Shown: positions 9,088 to 19,293, counted from the stretch's first letter. The stretch is 64,000 nt of DNA from Williamsia muralis (GCF_002735905.1 NZ_PEBD01000010.1:1426001-1490000), one strand, 5' to 3'. Notes: generated by a model not told the origin, from the sequence alone. Made by a program: numbers and translations.

Positions 9088-9162
9088 CGACCGCGGCGCC
9101 TGTGCGCTCGACGACATCGCACGGGACGACAGTGCACCGACGGCACGAAGGGTGAGGGACCG

Positions 9163-10284
9163 GTGAAGGTGATAGCGGAGGCAGACGGGGGCTCACGCGG
9201 CAACCCCGGTCCTGCCGGTTACGGTGCGGTCGTCTTCGACGCAGACCACTCTGCGGTTCTCGCGGAACGCAAAGAGGCGCTCGGGGTGACCACCAACAAC
9301 GTGGCCGAATACCGGGGTCTCATCGCGGCGCTCACCGCTGCTGCCGAACTCGGGGCCGCTGAGGTCACGATGCGGATGGATTCGAAACTCGTTGTCGAGC
9401 AGATGTCGGGCCGGTGGAAGATCAAGCATCCGGACATGATCCCGCTGGCTCGCGAGGCCAAGAGCCTGACCGGACGGTTCGACAACGTCGAGTTCGTCTG
9501 GATACCGCGCAACCAGAACGGGCACGCAGATCGATTGGCGAACGAAGCGATGGACGCCGCAGCAGGTGTGACAGTGGCCGCGTCGCCCGAACCCGACACG
9601 GGCGCAACAGAAAAGACGCCCGCGCCGGCGACATCGCCGGGGTGGACGGGCGCACGCGGTGCTCCCACGCGTCTGTTGCTGTTACGGCACGGGCAAACAG
9701 CGCTGTCGGTCGAGCGTCGCTACTCGGGTAGGGGTAATCCCGAACTGACCGAATTGGGCCGTGAACAAGCTGCACTGGCCGCCAAGCGGCTGGCCTCACG
9801 GACCCCCTCGGACGTCAGTGCTGTGATCAGTTCTCCGTTGGGCCGGGCCAGGGAGACCGCCGAATCAGCCGCTACCGCATTGGGTTTGCCGGTCACGGTG
9901 CACGACGGTCTGATCGAGACCGACTTCGGGGCGTGGGAGGGCCTGACGTTCCGAGAGGCCGCAGAGCGCGACCCCGAGCTCTTCAAGGCCTGGCTCGGTG
10001 ACACCAGCGTCGCCCCGCCCGGGGGCGAGAGTTTCGACACCGTCACCGAACGAGTGCTGCAGGCACGGTCAGAGATCGTCGCAGGCAATGAATCATCGAC
10101 TGTTGTGGTGGTATCCCACGTGACACCCATCAAGGTGTTGCTGCGCTCAGCGCTCGATGTGGGTCCGTCGCTTCTCTATCGATTGCACCTGGATCTGGCG
10201 TCGCTGAGCCTCGCCGAGTTCTATCCCGACGGCGGTGCGTCGGTGCGACTGGTGAACGACACCAACCACCTCGGCGAGATCTGA
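9163..10284 (+). CDS. bifunctional RNase HI / histidine phosphatase (alpha-ribazole phosphatase type)
   Basis: A 373-residue two-domain protein. Residues 1-130 form an RNase HI domain with the acidic site D8 (EADGGSRGNPG), an AEYRGL helix, MRMDSK and NGHADRLA. A linker of about 40 residues rich in Thr, Ala and Pro follows. The rest is a histidine phosphatase with RHGQT (His near 176), SSPLGRARETAE and VVSHVTPIK. The mycobacterial counterpart Rv2228c has both RNase H and alpha-ribazole (CobC-type) phosphatase activity, so this protein can release alpha-ribazole for cobalamin. The start is GTG 9163 with GAGGG upstream. It is last in the operon begun by cobC. Confidence 0.92.
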   Translation: MKVIAEADGGSRGNPGPAGYGAVVFDADHSAVLAERKEALGVTTNNVAEYRGLIAALTAAAELGAAEVTMRMDSKLVVEQMSGRWKIKHPDMIPLAREAKSLTGRFDNVEFVWIPRNQNGHADRLANEAMDAAAGVTVAASPEPDTGATEKTPAPATSPGWTGARGAPTRLLLLRHGQTALSVERRYSGRGNPELTELGREQAALAAKRLASRTPSDVSAVISSPLGRARETAESAATALGLPVTVHDGLIETDFGAWEGLTFREAAERDPELFKAWLGDTSVAPPGGESFDTVTERVLQARSEIVAGNESSTVVVVSHVTPIKVLLRSALDVGPSLLYRLHLDLASLSLAEFYPDGGASVRLVNDTNHLGEI

Positions 10285-10285
10285 C

Positions 10286-11599
10286 TCAACTGGCCTTGCG
10301 GCGACGTTGCTTCTCCACCGGCATCCGGTCGGCCTGGTCGAATCCGGGACGGTTGCTGCCCACGAAGGCGAAGAGCCACGAGGCGATGGCCGCGAACCGG
10401 TTACGGAACCCCACCAGGTAGAACAGGTGCACTGCCAGCCACGTCAGCCAGGCGATGAAGCCGCCGAACCGGATTCGCTCGTTGATGGCCACCACCGCGC
10501 TGAAGCGGTTGATCACCGACATGCTGCCCTTGTCGAAGTACTGGAACGGGGTGCCCGGCTGCTTCTTCCGGCTGATGATGTCCGCAGCGTGGCGCGCCTC
10601 CTGCATGGCGACCGGGCTCTGACCGGGGTAGCCGTTCAACGACGTCATGTCGCCGATGGCGAACACGTTCGCGTAGCCACCGACCGTCAGGTCGGGGTTG
10701 ATCAACAGCCTGCCGGCGCGGTCGGTCGCGCTTCCGGTGACCTCGGCGAGTACGCCCGCGAAGGCGCTTGCCTGCACTCCGGCCGACCACACGATGGTGT
10801 CGGCTGCGATGCGACGTGTTGCCGCCCCGTCGCCGATCTTGACGGTGACGCCTTCTGAATCCATCTCGGTGACAAAGGCGTTCAGTACCACCTCGACACC
10901 GCCACGTTCCAGGGCTTTCTGCGCGTAGGCGGACAGCGAACCCCCGTATACGGGGAGCGCAGCCCCCGCGCCCTCGACAAGGTAGACCGAGACGTCATCG
11001 AGTTTGTAATACCGGGTGGCCAATTCGCGAATCTGGCCGGCGACCTCCACGCCGGTGGGGCCGGCGCCCACCACGACGAAGCTGAGCAACCGGCGACGCA
11101 GATCCGGATCGTCCGTGCGCGCGGCCTCGTCGAAGCAGCGTCGGATCTGTGCTCGAAGACGGGTGGCGTCGTCGATCGTCTTGAGCGCAAAGGAATATCG
11201 TGCGAACTCGTCACGACCGAAGTACGACTGGGTGGCACCTGTGGCCGCGATCAGATAGCGGAACCGGACGGTCTGGGTTGCGCCCTCGCCGCGGAATGTG
11301 AGGAGCCCGGCATCGGGATCCACCGCGGTCACCGTTCCCAGCCGCACCTCGATGTTCTTGTGGCGACGGAGAATGCCGGCCACGTCCGGGGCGATCTCCT
11401 CGCTGTTCAGTACGCCGGTGGCAACCTGGTACAGCAATGGCTGGAACAGGTGCTCGGGCGTACTCGAGACGAGGACCACCCGCAGACCCGACTTGGCGAG
11501 CCGCTGCGCTGCGGTGAGCCCACCGAAACCCGATCCGACGATGGCGACGTCGGCGTCGAGTTGCTGATTCGTGCTGGTCGTTGCGAAAGCTGCGTCCAT
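10286..11599 (-). CDS. ndh: type II NADH dehydrogenase (non-proton-pumping)
   Basis: A 437-residue membrane-associated FAD enzyme that passes electrons from NADH to menaquinone. The N-terminus has the FAD loop DVAIVGSGFGGLTAA; a second nucleotide loop, FVVVGAGPTGVEVAGQI, binds NADH; FAIGDMTSLNGYPG closes the FAD site; and the C-terminus has a hydrophobic stretch (FIAWLTWLAVHLFYLVGF) for membrane attachment. The start is ATG 11599, preceded by AGGAGATAAAAGGATC. It is transcribed away from a LysR regulator, which may control it, and ends head-on 2 nt from the RNase H-phosphatase gene. Confidence 0.93.
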   Translation of the reverse strand: MDAAFATTSTNQQLDADVAIVGSGFGGLTAAQRLAKSGLRVVLVSSTPEHLFQPLLYQVATGVLNSEEIAPDVAGILRRHKNIEVRLGTVTAVDPDAGLLTFRGEGATQTVRFRYLIAATGATQSYFGRDEFARYSFALKTIDDATRLRAQIRRCFDEAARTDDPDLRRRLLSFVVVGAGPTGVEVAGQIRELATRYYKLDDVSVYLVEGAGAALPVYGGSLSAYAQKALERGGVEVVLNAFVTEMDSEGVTVKIGDGAATRRIAADTIVWSAGVQASAFAGVLAEVTGSATDRAGRLLINPDLTVGGYANVFAIGDMTSLNGYPGQSPVAMQEARHAADIISRKKQPGTPFQYFDKGSMSVINRFSAVVAINERIRFGGFIAWLTWLAVHLFYLVGFRNRFAAIASWLFAFVGSNRPGFDQADRMPVEKQRRRKAS

Positions 11600-11694
11600 G
11601 ATCCTTTTATCTCCTGAGTGCGACATCTGCCAAGTACAGCGTCGACTCATCAAGGAGTAATCCCTCTTCAGCCACTGATCAAACGAATTCTAAA

Positions 11695-11707
11695 GATAGG
11701 ACTTATC
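11695..11707. promoter_or_regulatory. near-palindrome GATAGGACTTATC between ndh and lysR
   Basis: An imperfect inverted repeat of LysR-operator form (GATA, 5 nt, TATC) that lies 26 bp before the lysR start and about 95 bp before ndh. LysR proteins usually bind such sites in the shared promoter of their own and a divergent gene. A TATGCT -10 box (11721-11726) stands between it and lysR. Confidence 0.4.
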
Positions 11708-11732
11708 GCGATTCGGCATATATGCTGCTCAC

Positions 11733-12617
11733 ATGGAGCTTCGCCAGTTGACGTATTTCGTGGCTGTGGCCGAGGAGCTGAGCTTCAGCCGGGCGGCGCA
11801 GCGCTGCTTCATCTCGCAGTCGGCGATCAGTCATCAGGTTGCCCGGCTCGAGCACGAGCTCGGGTCCAAATTGATCGAACGGTCCACCCGGGCCGTGCGG
11901 CTGACCGAGCTGGGCGCGCAGGTGCTCCCGCTCGCCAGGCAGATGCTGGGCATCGAAACGATGATCACGGCCGCGGCTCGGGCGCCTGGTGGCCGCGTAC
12001 GGATGGCGGCGAACATGTCGTTCGCTCAGCAGTCGCTCGCCGCGATAGCGCAATTGCGTACCGAGCATCTCGACGTCGAGATCGAGTTCATCATCAAGAG
12101 TTTCGATCAGCGCATCGAGGCGGTGCTCGGTGGTGACGTCGACCTTGCGTTGATCCGAGGCGATATCGAACGCCCGGGCCTGGCGGTGCAGCGAATGTGG
12201 GTGGACGATCTGGTGGTGGCGATGTCGGATCGGCATCCGCTCGCGGGCACCGGCGACGTCCCGTTGGCCGAACTGGGTGCCTATCCGCTGTTGTTGCCGC
12301 CTGCGCGCGATCAGGTGCTGTTGCACAACGTGATCCGGGATGCCTTCGACCGGCATGGACTGGATCGCCCTCGTCAGGCGCCGCCGTTGCCGGTGGATCA
12401 CACGGCCACCATGGAACTGCTGAACCACCCCGACGAATGGACGGTGCTGTACGAACGGATGCCGCTGGCGGGTATCGCCTTCACGCGCGACCGCGAACGC
12501 GCACTGAGGGTTCCGGTGTCTGCTGTTGTTCGTTCGCCCGGTGCGCATTCGGAGATCGTGGATGATCTGATCGCGACGTTGCAGGCCGTACACAGGCGGA
12601 CCGGAGACGAAGCGTAG
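11733..12617 (+). CDS. LysR family transcriptional regulator
   Basis: A 294-residue protein with the LysR winged helix-turn-helix at residues 1-60 (MELRQLTYFVAVAEELSFSR, SQSAISHQVARLEHELGSKL) and a periplasmic-binding-like effector domain from about residue 90. The start is ATG 11733, with TATGCT 6 nt upstream and no Shine-Dalgarno, so it is probably leaderless and autoregulated at the inverted repeat 11695-11707. Divergence from ndh suggests that gene as a target; the effector is unknown. Confidence 0.9.
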   Translation: MELRQLTYFVAVAEELSFSRAAQRCFISQSAISHQVARLEHELGSKLIERSTRAVRLTELGAQVLPLARQMLGIETMITAAARAPGGRVRMAANMSFAQQSLAAIAQLRTEHLDVEIEFIIKSFDQRIEAVLGGDVDLALIRGDIERPGLAVQRMWVDDLVVAMSDRHPLAGTGDVPLAELGAYPLLLPPARDQVLLHNVIRDAFDRHGLDRPRQAPPLPVDHTATMELLNHPDEWTVLYERMPLAGIAFTRDRERALRVPVSAVVRSPGAHSEIVDDLIATLQAVHRRTGDEA

Positions 12618-12631
12618 CGGAGCAGGGAGCT

Positions 12632-13879
12632 TCAGGTCACCAGCCAGAGGGCCACCACGGAGGCGACGAGGGCGGCGGGAACGGTGAGCAGGCCGACTGC
12701 GGTGAATTCCTTGACCGTCACGGATTGACCGCCGACCCGGACGAGCTTCAGCCACAACATGTTCGCCAACGATCCGAGATAGGTGAGTGTCGGGCCGATG
12801 TTGACGCCGAGCAACATGGCGAGCACCAGCGGAGTCGGGCATCCGGCACCGAGTGCGGCGAGCATCAGCAGGGTTGCGGGAATGTTGTTGATCACGTTGG
12901 CGATCACTGCTGACACGACTGCGACGAGCAGCAGGTCGAGCAGGCCGGTTCCGTCGAGGAGGAACTCTGCGAGCCGGGAGCCCAGTGCGCCGTCGGCGAT
13001 CCCGACGACGAGCACTCCGAGGGCGAACACGAAGGCGAGAAATCCGGCGTTTGCCGACCGCGCGATCTCGACCACAGAGGTACTGCGCGCGCGAATTGCC
13101 AAGGCCGCCATCACCGTGGCTCCGAGGACGGCAAACCACACAGGTTCGATACCGATCACCGAACTCAGCCCGAACAACAGTAACGTGGCGGCGAGTACGG
13201 CGAGGGCGGCCGTGGGGGCGGGACCGGGTTCCTCGGTGTGTTCTGGATGCGGGAGGGTCTTCAGGTCGCCACGGAAGTACCAGCAGAACAGTATGTACTC
13301 GACTGTCACGATCACCAGCCACGGAAGCGCCATCAGCAAGGTGAACTCGACGAAACCCAGGCCTGTCGCGGCAAATGCCAGCAGGTTGGTCAGGTTCGAC
13401 ACGGGCATCAGCGTCGACGCCGAGTTCGCCAGTGTGAGCGAGGCGTAGCTGTACGGGCGTGCGGCCACCCGTAGCGTACGGGTCATCGACAGGAGGACGG
13501 GCGTCAGCAACAGCACGGTTGCGTCGAGGCTCAGGGCGGCAGTGGTGAGGGCGCCGGCCACGAAGACGAAGCCGAGGAGCCGGTACTTCGGCGCCGGCGT
13601 GCCTGCGGCCGGAACCGATCGGCGCGCGATTGTCCTGGCGAGCCATGTGAAGATTCCCAGTGCGGCACACGCGTGCGACAACACCAGCAGGGCCGCCAAG
13701 AACAGCACGGTCGGTGACAGGGTTCGGATCTCGGCCCAGGCCCGATCAGGGGCCACCGCGCCGATCGCGATCGCGAGTCCGGCTGCCGGAACTGCGGCCA
13801 CGGCCTCGGGAAGCCCTCGCGGCCGCCAGACAGCAATCCCCAGCGTCGCGACCAACAGCACCAGAGCCGCAACGTCCAC
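12632..13879 (-). CDS. SLC13/ArsB-type anion permease
   Basis: A 415-residue protein with about 10-12 hydrophobic helices across its length, of the ion-transporter superfamily that includes ArsB, NhaD and divalent-anion symporters. Paired family loops are LTLANSASTLMPVSNLTNLL in the first half and VINNIPATLLMLAAL plus GVNIGPTLTYLGSLANMLWL in the second. The substrate (arsenite, phosphate, dicarboxylate or sulfate) cannot be read from sequence. The start is GTG 13879; the frame stays open far upstream only because it crosses the RNase P RNA gene. It is convergent with lysR. Confidence 0.85.
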   Translation of the reverse strand: MDVAALVLLVATLGIAVWRPRGLPEAVAAVPAAGLAIAIGAVAPDRAWAEIRTLSPTVLFLAALLVLSHACAALGIFTWLARTIARRSVPAAGTPAPKYRLLGFVFVAGALTTAALSLDATVLLLTPVLLSMTRTLRVAARPYSYASLTLANSASTLMPVSNLTNLLAFAATGLGFVEFTLLMALPWLVIVTVEYILFCWYFRGDLKTLPHPEHTEEPGPAPTAALAVLAATLLLFGLSSVIGIEPVWFAVLGATVMAALAIRARSTSVVEIARSANAGFLAFVFALGVLVVGIADGALGSRLAEFLLDGTGLLDLLLVAVVSAVIANVINNIPATLLMLAALGAGCPTPLVLAMLLGVNIGPTLTYLGSLANMLWLKLVRVGGQSVTVKEFTAVGLLTVPAALVASVVALWLVT

Positions 13880-13933
13880 GCGCTGATTGTTCCCTGCGCC
13901 CGGTCGGGTGGACCAATCGGACAGGAGGGAACG

Positions 13934-13939
13934 TACAGT
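13934..13939 (+). promoter_or_regulatory. -10 box TACAGT of rnpB
   Basis: TACAGT ends 6 nt before the predicted 5' end of the RNase P RNA at 13946, the expected spacing for a vegetative promoter. No clear -35 element is seen. Confidence 0.5.
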
Positions 13940-13945
13940 GATGGA

Positions 13946-14363
<418 letters not shown>

Positions 14364-14425
14364 CCACATCCGAATGTTTGTCCCGACAAGCCGTTGCCGG
14401 GGGAGCCCGCCGTTAGTCTTGGGCG

Positions 14426-15838
14426 GTGCAACGCAGACTCCGCGCAACGGACATAGACTTCGGCGCCATCCGGACCGACCTGGGCTTGTCCGAAGACTTC
14501 GGCGCCGCCGCACAGGAACAGGCGCAGAACGCAACCGACCGGCTCGCCGATTCCCGCACCGACCGCACCGACCTCCCACTGGTCACCATCGACCCGCCCG
14601 GTTCGGTTGATCTCGATCAGGCGGTCCACATCGTTTCCGACGGTGGCGGCTTCGTGGTGCACTACGCCATCGCAGACGTCGCCGCGCTCGTCCCTCCCGA
14701 GGGGCCGTTGGACCAGGAGACGCGCCGGCGAGGGCAGACCGTCTACTTCCCCGACGGGAACGTGCCGTTGCATCCTCGGCCGCTCTCGGAGAACATCGGG
14801 TCGTTGCTGCCCGATCAGACGCGGCCCGCGGTGCTGTGGCGGATCACCGTGGACTCCGCAGGGGAGCCGACGTCGGTGGACGTGCACCGGGCGTCAGTGC
14901 GTTCGGTGGCTCGTCTGGACTACGAGGCGGTGCAGCGCGACGCGGACACAGGTCGCCTGCACCCGTCGATCGCGGCGCTGCCCGCCTTCGGCGAACTTCG
15001 CAGCAGACTGTCGATCAGCCGCGGCGCCATCGAATTGGGGTTGCCCGAACAAGAGGTCGTCCGCGAGCCCGGGGGCGACTGGCAGCTGGTGGTGCAACCC
15101 CGCACCCGCGCCGACATGTGGAACTCGCAGGTGTCACTGCTCACCGGGATGTGCGCCGGCCAGATGATGCTCGAGGCCAAGACCGGGCTTTTGCGGACCC
15201 TGCCCGACGCCCGTCCGGAAGACGTGGACAAACTGCGTGCATCCGCCTCTGCCCTGGATGTGCCCTGGGCACAGGATGTCTCGGCGGGCGCCTTCTTGGC
15301 CGGGCTCGATCCGGCCGCCCCGAGCACCCTGGCGTTGATGTCGGATGCGACCACACTTCTGCGTGGCAGTGACTATCTGGCGATGGTGGGGGAGATCCCA
15401 CCGGATACGGTCACCGGCCACGGCGGTATCGCCGGTGTGTACGCGCATGTGACGGCACCGCTGCGCCGGCTTGCCGATCGTTTCGCGACCGAGGTGTGCC
15501 TGGCGCTCGCGTCGGGGGAGTCGATTCCTCCATGGGTTCGCACGGCGCTGCCGACTCTTCCCGATGTGATGCGGAGTTCGAGTTCGGTTGCCGGCAAGGC
15601 CGACCGGGCCGGCCTCGATCTCGCCGAGGCGATGCTGTTGTCGAGCCGGGTGGGCGAGAGTTTCACTGCCACAGTCCTGCACGGGAAGCGGGGTAACCGT
15701 CACGCTCAGGTCTTCATCTCCGACCCAGCGGTGTTCGGCAGCTGTCTCGGCGACCCACCGGAAGGCACTCGGATCCAGGTGAGGCTGACCGAGGCCGACC
15801 CTCACGAACCGACGGTGGTCTTCACCGCCTTGCCGTGA
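14426..15838 (+). CDS. RNB-domain ribonuclease (RNase II family)
   Basis: A 470-residue exoribonuclease-like protein, almost all RNB domain. The catalytic acidic strand reads IDPPGSVDLDQA: compared with IDSASTEDMDDA of E. coli RNase II, three of the four Mg-binding Asp remain but the last is Gln. The C-terminal arginine motif HVTAPLRRLADRF (around residue 340) is present. It lacks the flanking cold-shock domains of RNase II. The start is GTG 14426; TAGTCT lies exactly 6 nt upstream, so it is probably leaderless. It lies 62 nt downstream of rnpB. Activity is likely but should not be assumed given the Asp-to-Gln change. Confidence 0.88.
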   Translation: MQRRLRATDIDFGAIRTDLGLSEDFGAAAQEQAQNATDRLADSRTDRTDLPLVTIDPPGSVDLDQAVHIVSDGGGFVVHYAIADVAALVPPEGPLDQETRRRGQTVYFPDGNVPLHPRPLSENIGSLLPDQTRPAVLWRITVDSAGEPTSVDVHRASVRSVARLDYEAVQRDADTGRLHPSIAALPAFGELRSRLSISRGAIELGLPEQEVVREPGGDWQLVVQPRTRADMWNSQVSLLTGMCAGQMMLEAKTGLLRTLPDARPEDVDKLRASASALDVPWAQDVSAGAFLAGLDPAAPSTLALMSDATTLLRGSDYLAMVGEIPPDTVTGHGGIAGVYAHVTAPLRRLADRFATEVCLALASGESIPPWVRTALPTLPDVMRSSSSVAGKADRAGLDLAEAMLLSSRVGESFTATVLHGKRGNRHAQVFISDPAVFGSCLGDPPEGTRIQVRLTEADPHEPTVVFTALP

Positions 15839-15853
15839 TGGTCGGCCACGCGA

Positions 15854-17377
15854 TCAGCGAGCCGAGCGGATCTTGTCGTACTCGGCGAGCGCAGCCTTGG
15901 CCGCGAACTCCTCACGTGCGTCGAGGCGTCCGTAGACAAAGGCGTCAGCCGGGGTGATGCCGGATGCGGATGCCAGCGATGCGAGGTGCTCGCGACTGAC
16001 TTCTGCATCGTGGAAATCGCCCAGCACGCTCTGTTCACCCTTGGCGACCTTTGCGATCTTGCGGTGTTTGTTGCTCTGCAGCTGCTCACCCGATTCGGCG
16101 CTGTACCGCAACTGCTTTGCGCGTTTGCGGATGGTGTGGAGTTGTTCCACCCATTCAGGTGTGCCGTCGGTGAGTTCCTCGAGTTTGCGCTGAGCCTTCT
16201 CGACACGCTTGGCGCTGCGTTTGATCGCGTGGTCGAGCGCGTCGGCGGCGGTGAGTTCTGCATCCTCGCCGGCTTCGGGCTCGGCGATGGTGCGGTCGAG
16301 CTCTTCGAGCAACTCGAAATACCGCTTCGAGCGCAGGAAGTCGATGGCCAGTTCGAGTGCGATGCGGTGCGTTTCGCGTTGGTCATCGATCAGTGCGGTG
16401 ACTATCGACTCCGATGCCTTTTCGTTCTCGAGCAGGTGTTCGTTGCGTTCGAGTTGTACTTCGGCGTCCCGGGCTTCGCCGAGAACTGCTGCGAGGTGTT
16501 TCAGCTCTCCGCCCAGGTGTTCGGCCGTGTCAGCGGACAGGACGTGCGGGAACGACTGCAGGACGCTACGCGCTCGTCTGGTTGCCACCCGCATCTGATG
16601 CACAGAATCGGGCGCATTCTCGCGGACGAGGGGATCCTGAGCGATCAGGTGGTCGCGGTGCTCGGCCAGCTCTGAGATGACGAGCTCGAGGGCGCTGGGC
16701 TTCTTCCCGATGGAGTGGGCTTTGCCGGTGGGGGTCGGCCCGATGGTCCTGGCCAACTTAGAAGCACTGGACGCGGTACGAGCCCCGTTGGCGCGCAACA
16801 ACTTGTCGGCCTTCTTGAGCAGCTTCTCGTTGCCGTTGACCAATTCGAGTTCCCACTCGTTCCAGCTCTGGGCGTGTCCGCCGGGCAGCAGCGACTGGGC
16901 GGTCACGTTGTCGTCGCACAGGACGGCCAGCACGTTGTCGTCCTCGTCGCGCAGTTCGGTGATGTGCCGGACGGTGGCGATCGTCGCGATGGGGATCAGG
17001 CGTCGACCGCGGACGTGAACACCGACCTGATCGGCCAGTGCGTGGGGCACCACGGCCGCGAAATGGTCCGTCTGCGTTTCGGTGCTGGCGTCGGTCACCG
17101 AGTCCAGCGGGGCGTGTAGCTCGCGGCGGCCATTGCTGTTCGCGGGGGCGGGACGCTTGAGATGCCAGCCCTCGTCGTGTCCTCCGGCCCGTCTGCGCAA
17201 GGTGATCTTGTTGCTGGCCAGATCGAGAGCTTCGGTGTCGTAGTAGGTTGCGTCCAAATGCTCGACCACCGGTCCGGACACCGAATGCACCATTTCGAGA
17301 GTGGTCAGATCGGGTACGGACGCTCCGGCATTCAGGTCGTACTTGAGTTCGACTTCCAGAACCTCGTCGGCGCTCAC
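15854..17377 (-). CDS. CYTH and CHAD domain protein (Rv2226 type)
   Basis: A 507-residue protein. The N-terminal CYTH domain has the signature E8-V-E10-L-K12 (EVELKYD), a triphosphate tunnel fold that binds inorganic or organic triphosphates. The C-terminal CHAD domain (about residues 225-500) is helical, with the conserved SVHQMRVATRRARSVL, and CHAD domains bind polyphosphate. A role in polyphosphate or triphosphate metabolism is inferred. GTG 17377 overlaps the stop of the prolyl aminopeptidase gene by 4 nt (GTGA), so the two are coupled. Confidence 0.9.
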   Translation of the reverse strand: MSADEVLEVELKYDLNAGASVPDLTTLEMVHSVSGPVVEHLDATYYDTEALDLASNKITLRRRAGGHDEGWHLKRPAPANSNGRRELHAPLDSVTDASTETQTDHFAAVVPHALADQVGVHVRGRRLIPIATIATVRHITELRDEDDNVLAVLCDDNVTAQSLLPGGHAQSWNEWELELVNGNEKLLKKADKLLRANGARTASSASKLARTIGPTPTGKAHSIGKKPSALELVISELAEHRDHLIAQDPLVRENAPDSVHQMRVATRRARSVLQSFPHVLSADTAEHLGGELKHLAAVLGEARDAEVQLERNEHLLENEKASESIVTALIDDQRETHRIALELAIDFLRSKRYFELLEELDRTIAEPEAGEDAELTAADALDHAIKRSAKRVEKAQRKLEELTDGTPEWVEQLHTIRKRAKQLRYSAESGEQLQSNKHRKIAKVAKGEQSVLGDFHDAEVSREHLASLASASGITPADAFVYGRLDAREEFAAKAALAEYDKIRSAR

Positions 17378-18360
17378 CGGCTTCTTCCCTTCTGTTGGTC
17401 GAGACCGGCAAAGCGGTCGGTTGCTTCGATCAATTGGTGGCGGATACCCGTTTCGAACGAGGCATGCCCGGCATCGTCCACCATATGCAACTCGGCCGCA
17501 GGCCACGCGCGGTGAAGGTCCCAGGCACTTCGTGCGGGGCACACCACGTCATAGCGACCCTGGACGATCACACCCGGGATGTGTGCGATCCGATGTGCAT
17601 CGCGCAGCAGTTGCCCCTCGTCGAGGAAGCCGCGGTGCGTGAAGTAGTGGTTCTCGATGCCGGCGAAAGCGAGTGCATAGCGTTCGGAGTCGCCGTCCTC
17701 GTCTGCGTCGGCGCGCTGAGGAAGTAGGTAGCTGGTCGATTTCTCCCACGTCGTCCACGCCACTGCGGCCCGCACCGCTGCGGCGCGATCGTCGCCTGTC
17801 AACAGCCGGTGGTAGGCCTCGACGAGGTCGCCGTCGCGCTCCGACTCGGGTATCGGCTCGAGGTACGACTCCCACAGATCCGGGTAGATGTTGGCGGCAC
17901 CGCCGTTGTAGTACCAGTCGATCTCGCTGCGGCGCAGCAAGAAGATCCCACGGAGCACCAGCTCGGTGACCCGTTCGGGATGCCGCTGTGCGTAGGCGAG
18001 TCCCAACGTCGACCCCCAGGAACCGCCGAACACCTGCCACCGGTCGATCGCCAGCTCCGTGCGCAACTTCTCCATGTCGGCGATCAGGTGGGCGGTGGTG
18101 TTGACGGACAAGTCGGCGCCGTCGGCGATGTGGGGCCGGGACTGCCCACATCCCCGTTGGTCGAACAAGACGATCCGATAGGCATCGGGGTGGAAGAACT
18201 GTCGCTGATTCGGCGACGTACCGCCGCCCGGACCGCCGTGGACGAACACCACGGGTTTGCCGCCCGGGTTGCCGCTCTGCTCCCAGTAGATCTGTTGCCC
18301 GTCACCGACATCGAGATGTCCGGAGGCGTACGGCTCGATGGCCGGATAGAAATCGCGCAT
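17374..18360 (-). CDS. pip: prolyl aminopeptidase (proline iminopeptidase)
   Basis: A 328-residue cytoplasmic alpha/beta hydrolase of family S33 that removes N-terminal proline. It has the oxyanion motif HGGPGGG, the nucleophile elbow GGSWGS, and the late acid and base region GRYDVVCP ... DAGHASFE. The start is ATG 18360 with CATAGT 6 nt upstream and no Shine-Dalgarno; the longer opening to 18399 is not conserved-looking. The stop overlaps the CYTH-CHAD start. Confidence 0.93.
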   Translation of the reverse strand: MRDFYPAIEPYASGHLDVGDGQQIYWEQSGNPGGKPVVFVHGGPGGGTSPNQRQFFHPDAYRIVLFDQRGCGQSRPHIADGADLSVNTTAHLIADMEKLRTELAIDRWQVFGGSWGSTLGLAYAQRHPERVTELVLRGIFLLRRSEIDWYYNGGAANIYPDLWESYLEPIPESERDGDLVEAYHRLLTGDDRAAAVRAAVAWTTWEKSTSYLLPQRADADEDGDSERYALAFAGIENHYFTHRGFLDEGQLLRDAHRIAHIPGVIVQGRYDVVCPARSAWDLHRAWPAAELHMVDDAGHASFETGIRHQLIEATDRFAGLDQQKGRSR

Positions 18361-18423
18361 CCGACCACTATGCCGGTCCGCCCGTGGACGGGCCCGCATT
18401 TGTGGCCGACCGAGCGCAAAGCC

Positions 18424-19293
18424 CTAGTAGCTGTGCTCGGGTCCGGGGAACTGTCCGCGACGCACCTCGTCCGCGTACTGCTCTGCGGCACGGCGCAATT
18501 CGCCGCCGACGTCGGCGTAGCGTTTGACGAACCGGGCGGTCTTGCCGTGCGTGAAGCCGGCCATGTCCTGCCAGACGAGTACCTGTGCGTCGGTTTCGTT
18601 ACCGGCCCCGATGCCCACGGTGGGGATGGTGAGTTTGCGGCTGATCTGTCCCGCGAGGTCGGCAGGGACCATCTCCATCACAACAGCGAATGCGCCTGCC
18701 TCCTGGACGGCGATGGCGTCGGCGATCAGTTGGTCGCCGGCATCACCACGGCCCTGAACGCGGAAACCGCCGAGGCCGTTCACGCTCTGGGGAGTGAAGC
18801 CGATGTGTGCCATCACCGGGATGCCTGCCGCGGTCAGTGTCGCGATCTGGTCGGCGACGCGTTCACCGCCCTCGAGTTTGACGGCATGGGCGCCGCCCTC
18901 TTTGAAGAATCGGATCGAGGACTCCAGGGCCTGCTGCGGCCCGGCCTCGTAGCTGCCGAAGGGGAGATCGGCGACCACCAGCGCGTGCGGCGCACCCTTC
19001 ACGACCCCGCGGACCAGGGGGAGCAGTTCGTCGATGCTGACGGGAATTGTAGTGTCGTAGCCGTAGACGACGTTTGCCGCGGAATCGCCGACGAGGAGAA
19101 CCGGGATCTGGGCATCATCGAAGATCCGGGCACTGGAGTAGTCGTACGCGGTGAGCATCGACCACTTCTCGCCTTCAGACTTCATCTGGGCCAGGTGATG
19201 CACGCGGGTGATGCGGCGGCGGGGGGAGGAAGTGGCTGCGTCGCCAGGAATTGATGCGGAGGGAGCAGCGCCATAAACCGAAATTTCGGACAT
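18424..19293 (-). CDS. panB: 3-methyl-2-oxobutanoate hydroxymethyltransferase
   Basis: A 289-residue TIM-barrel enzyme that transfers a hydroxymethyl group from methylene-tetrahydrofolate to 2-oxoisovalerate, the first committed step of pantothenate and coenzyme A synthesis. Family signatures are [49 protein letters not shown] and [20 protein letters not shown]. The start is ATG 19293, with a GAAAGAG-like site upstream in the same frame. It lies 63 nt upstream of pip and probably in the same transcription unit. Confidence 0.96.
   Translation of the reverse strand: MSEISVYGAAPSASIPGDAATSSPRRRITRVHHLAQMKSEGEKWSMLTAYDYSSARIFDDAQIPVLLVGDSAANVVYGYDTTIPVSIDELLPLVRGVVKGAPHALVVADLPFGSYEAGPQQALESSIRFFKEGGAHAVKLEGGERVADQIATLTAAGIPVMAHIGFTPQSVNGLGGFRVQGRGDAGDQLIADAIAVQEAGAFAVVMEMVPADLAGQISRKLTIPTVGIGAGNETDAQVLVWQDMAGFTHGKTARFVKRYADVGGELRRAAEQYADEVRRGQFPGPEHSY

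Noticed and set aside
17809-19254. A 481-codon frame opposite pip and panB
   Set aside because: It crosses two well-supported genes and their gap without any recognisable domain.
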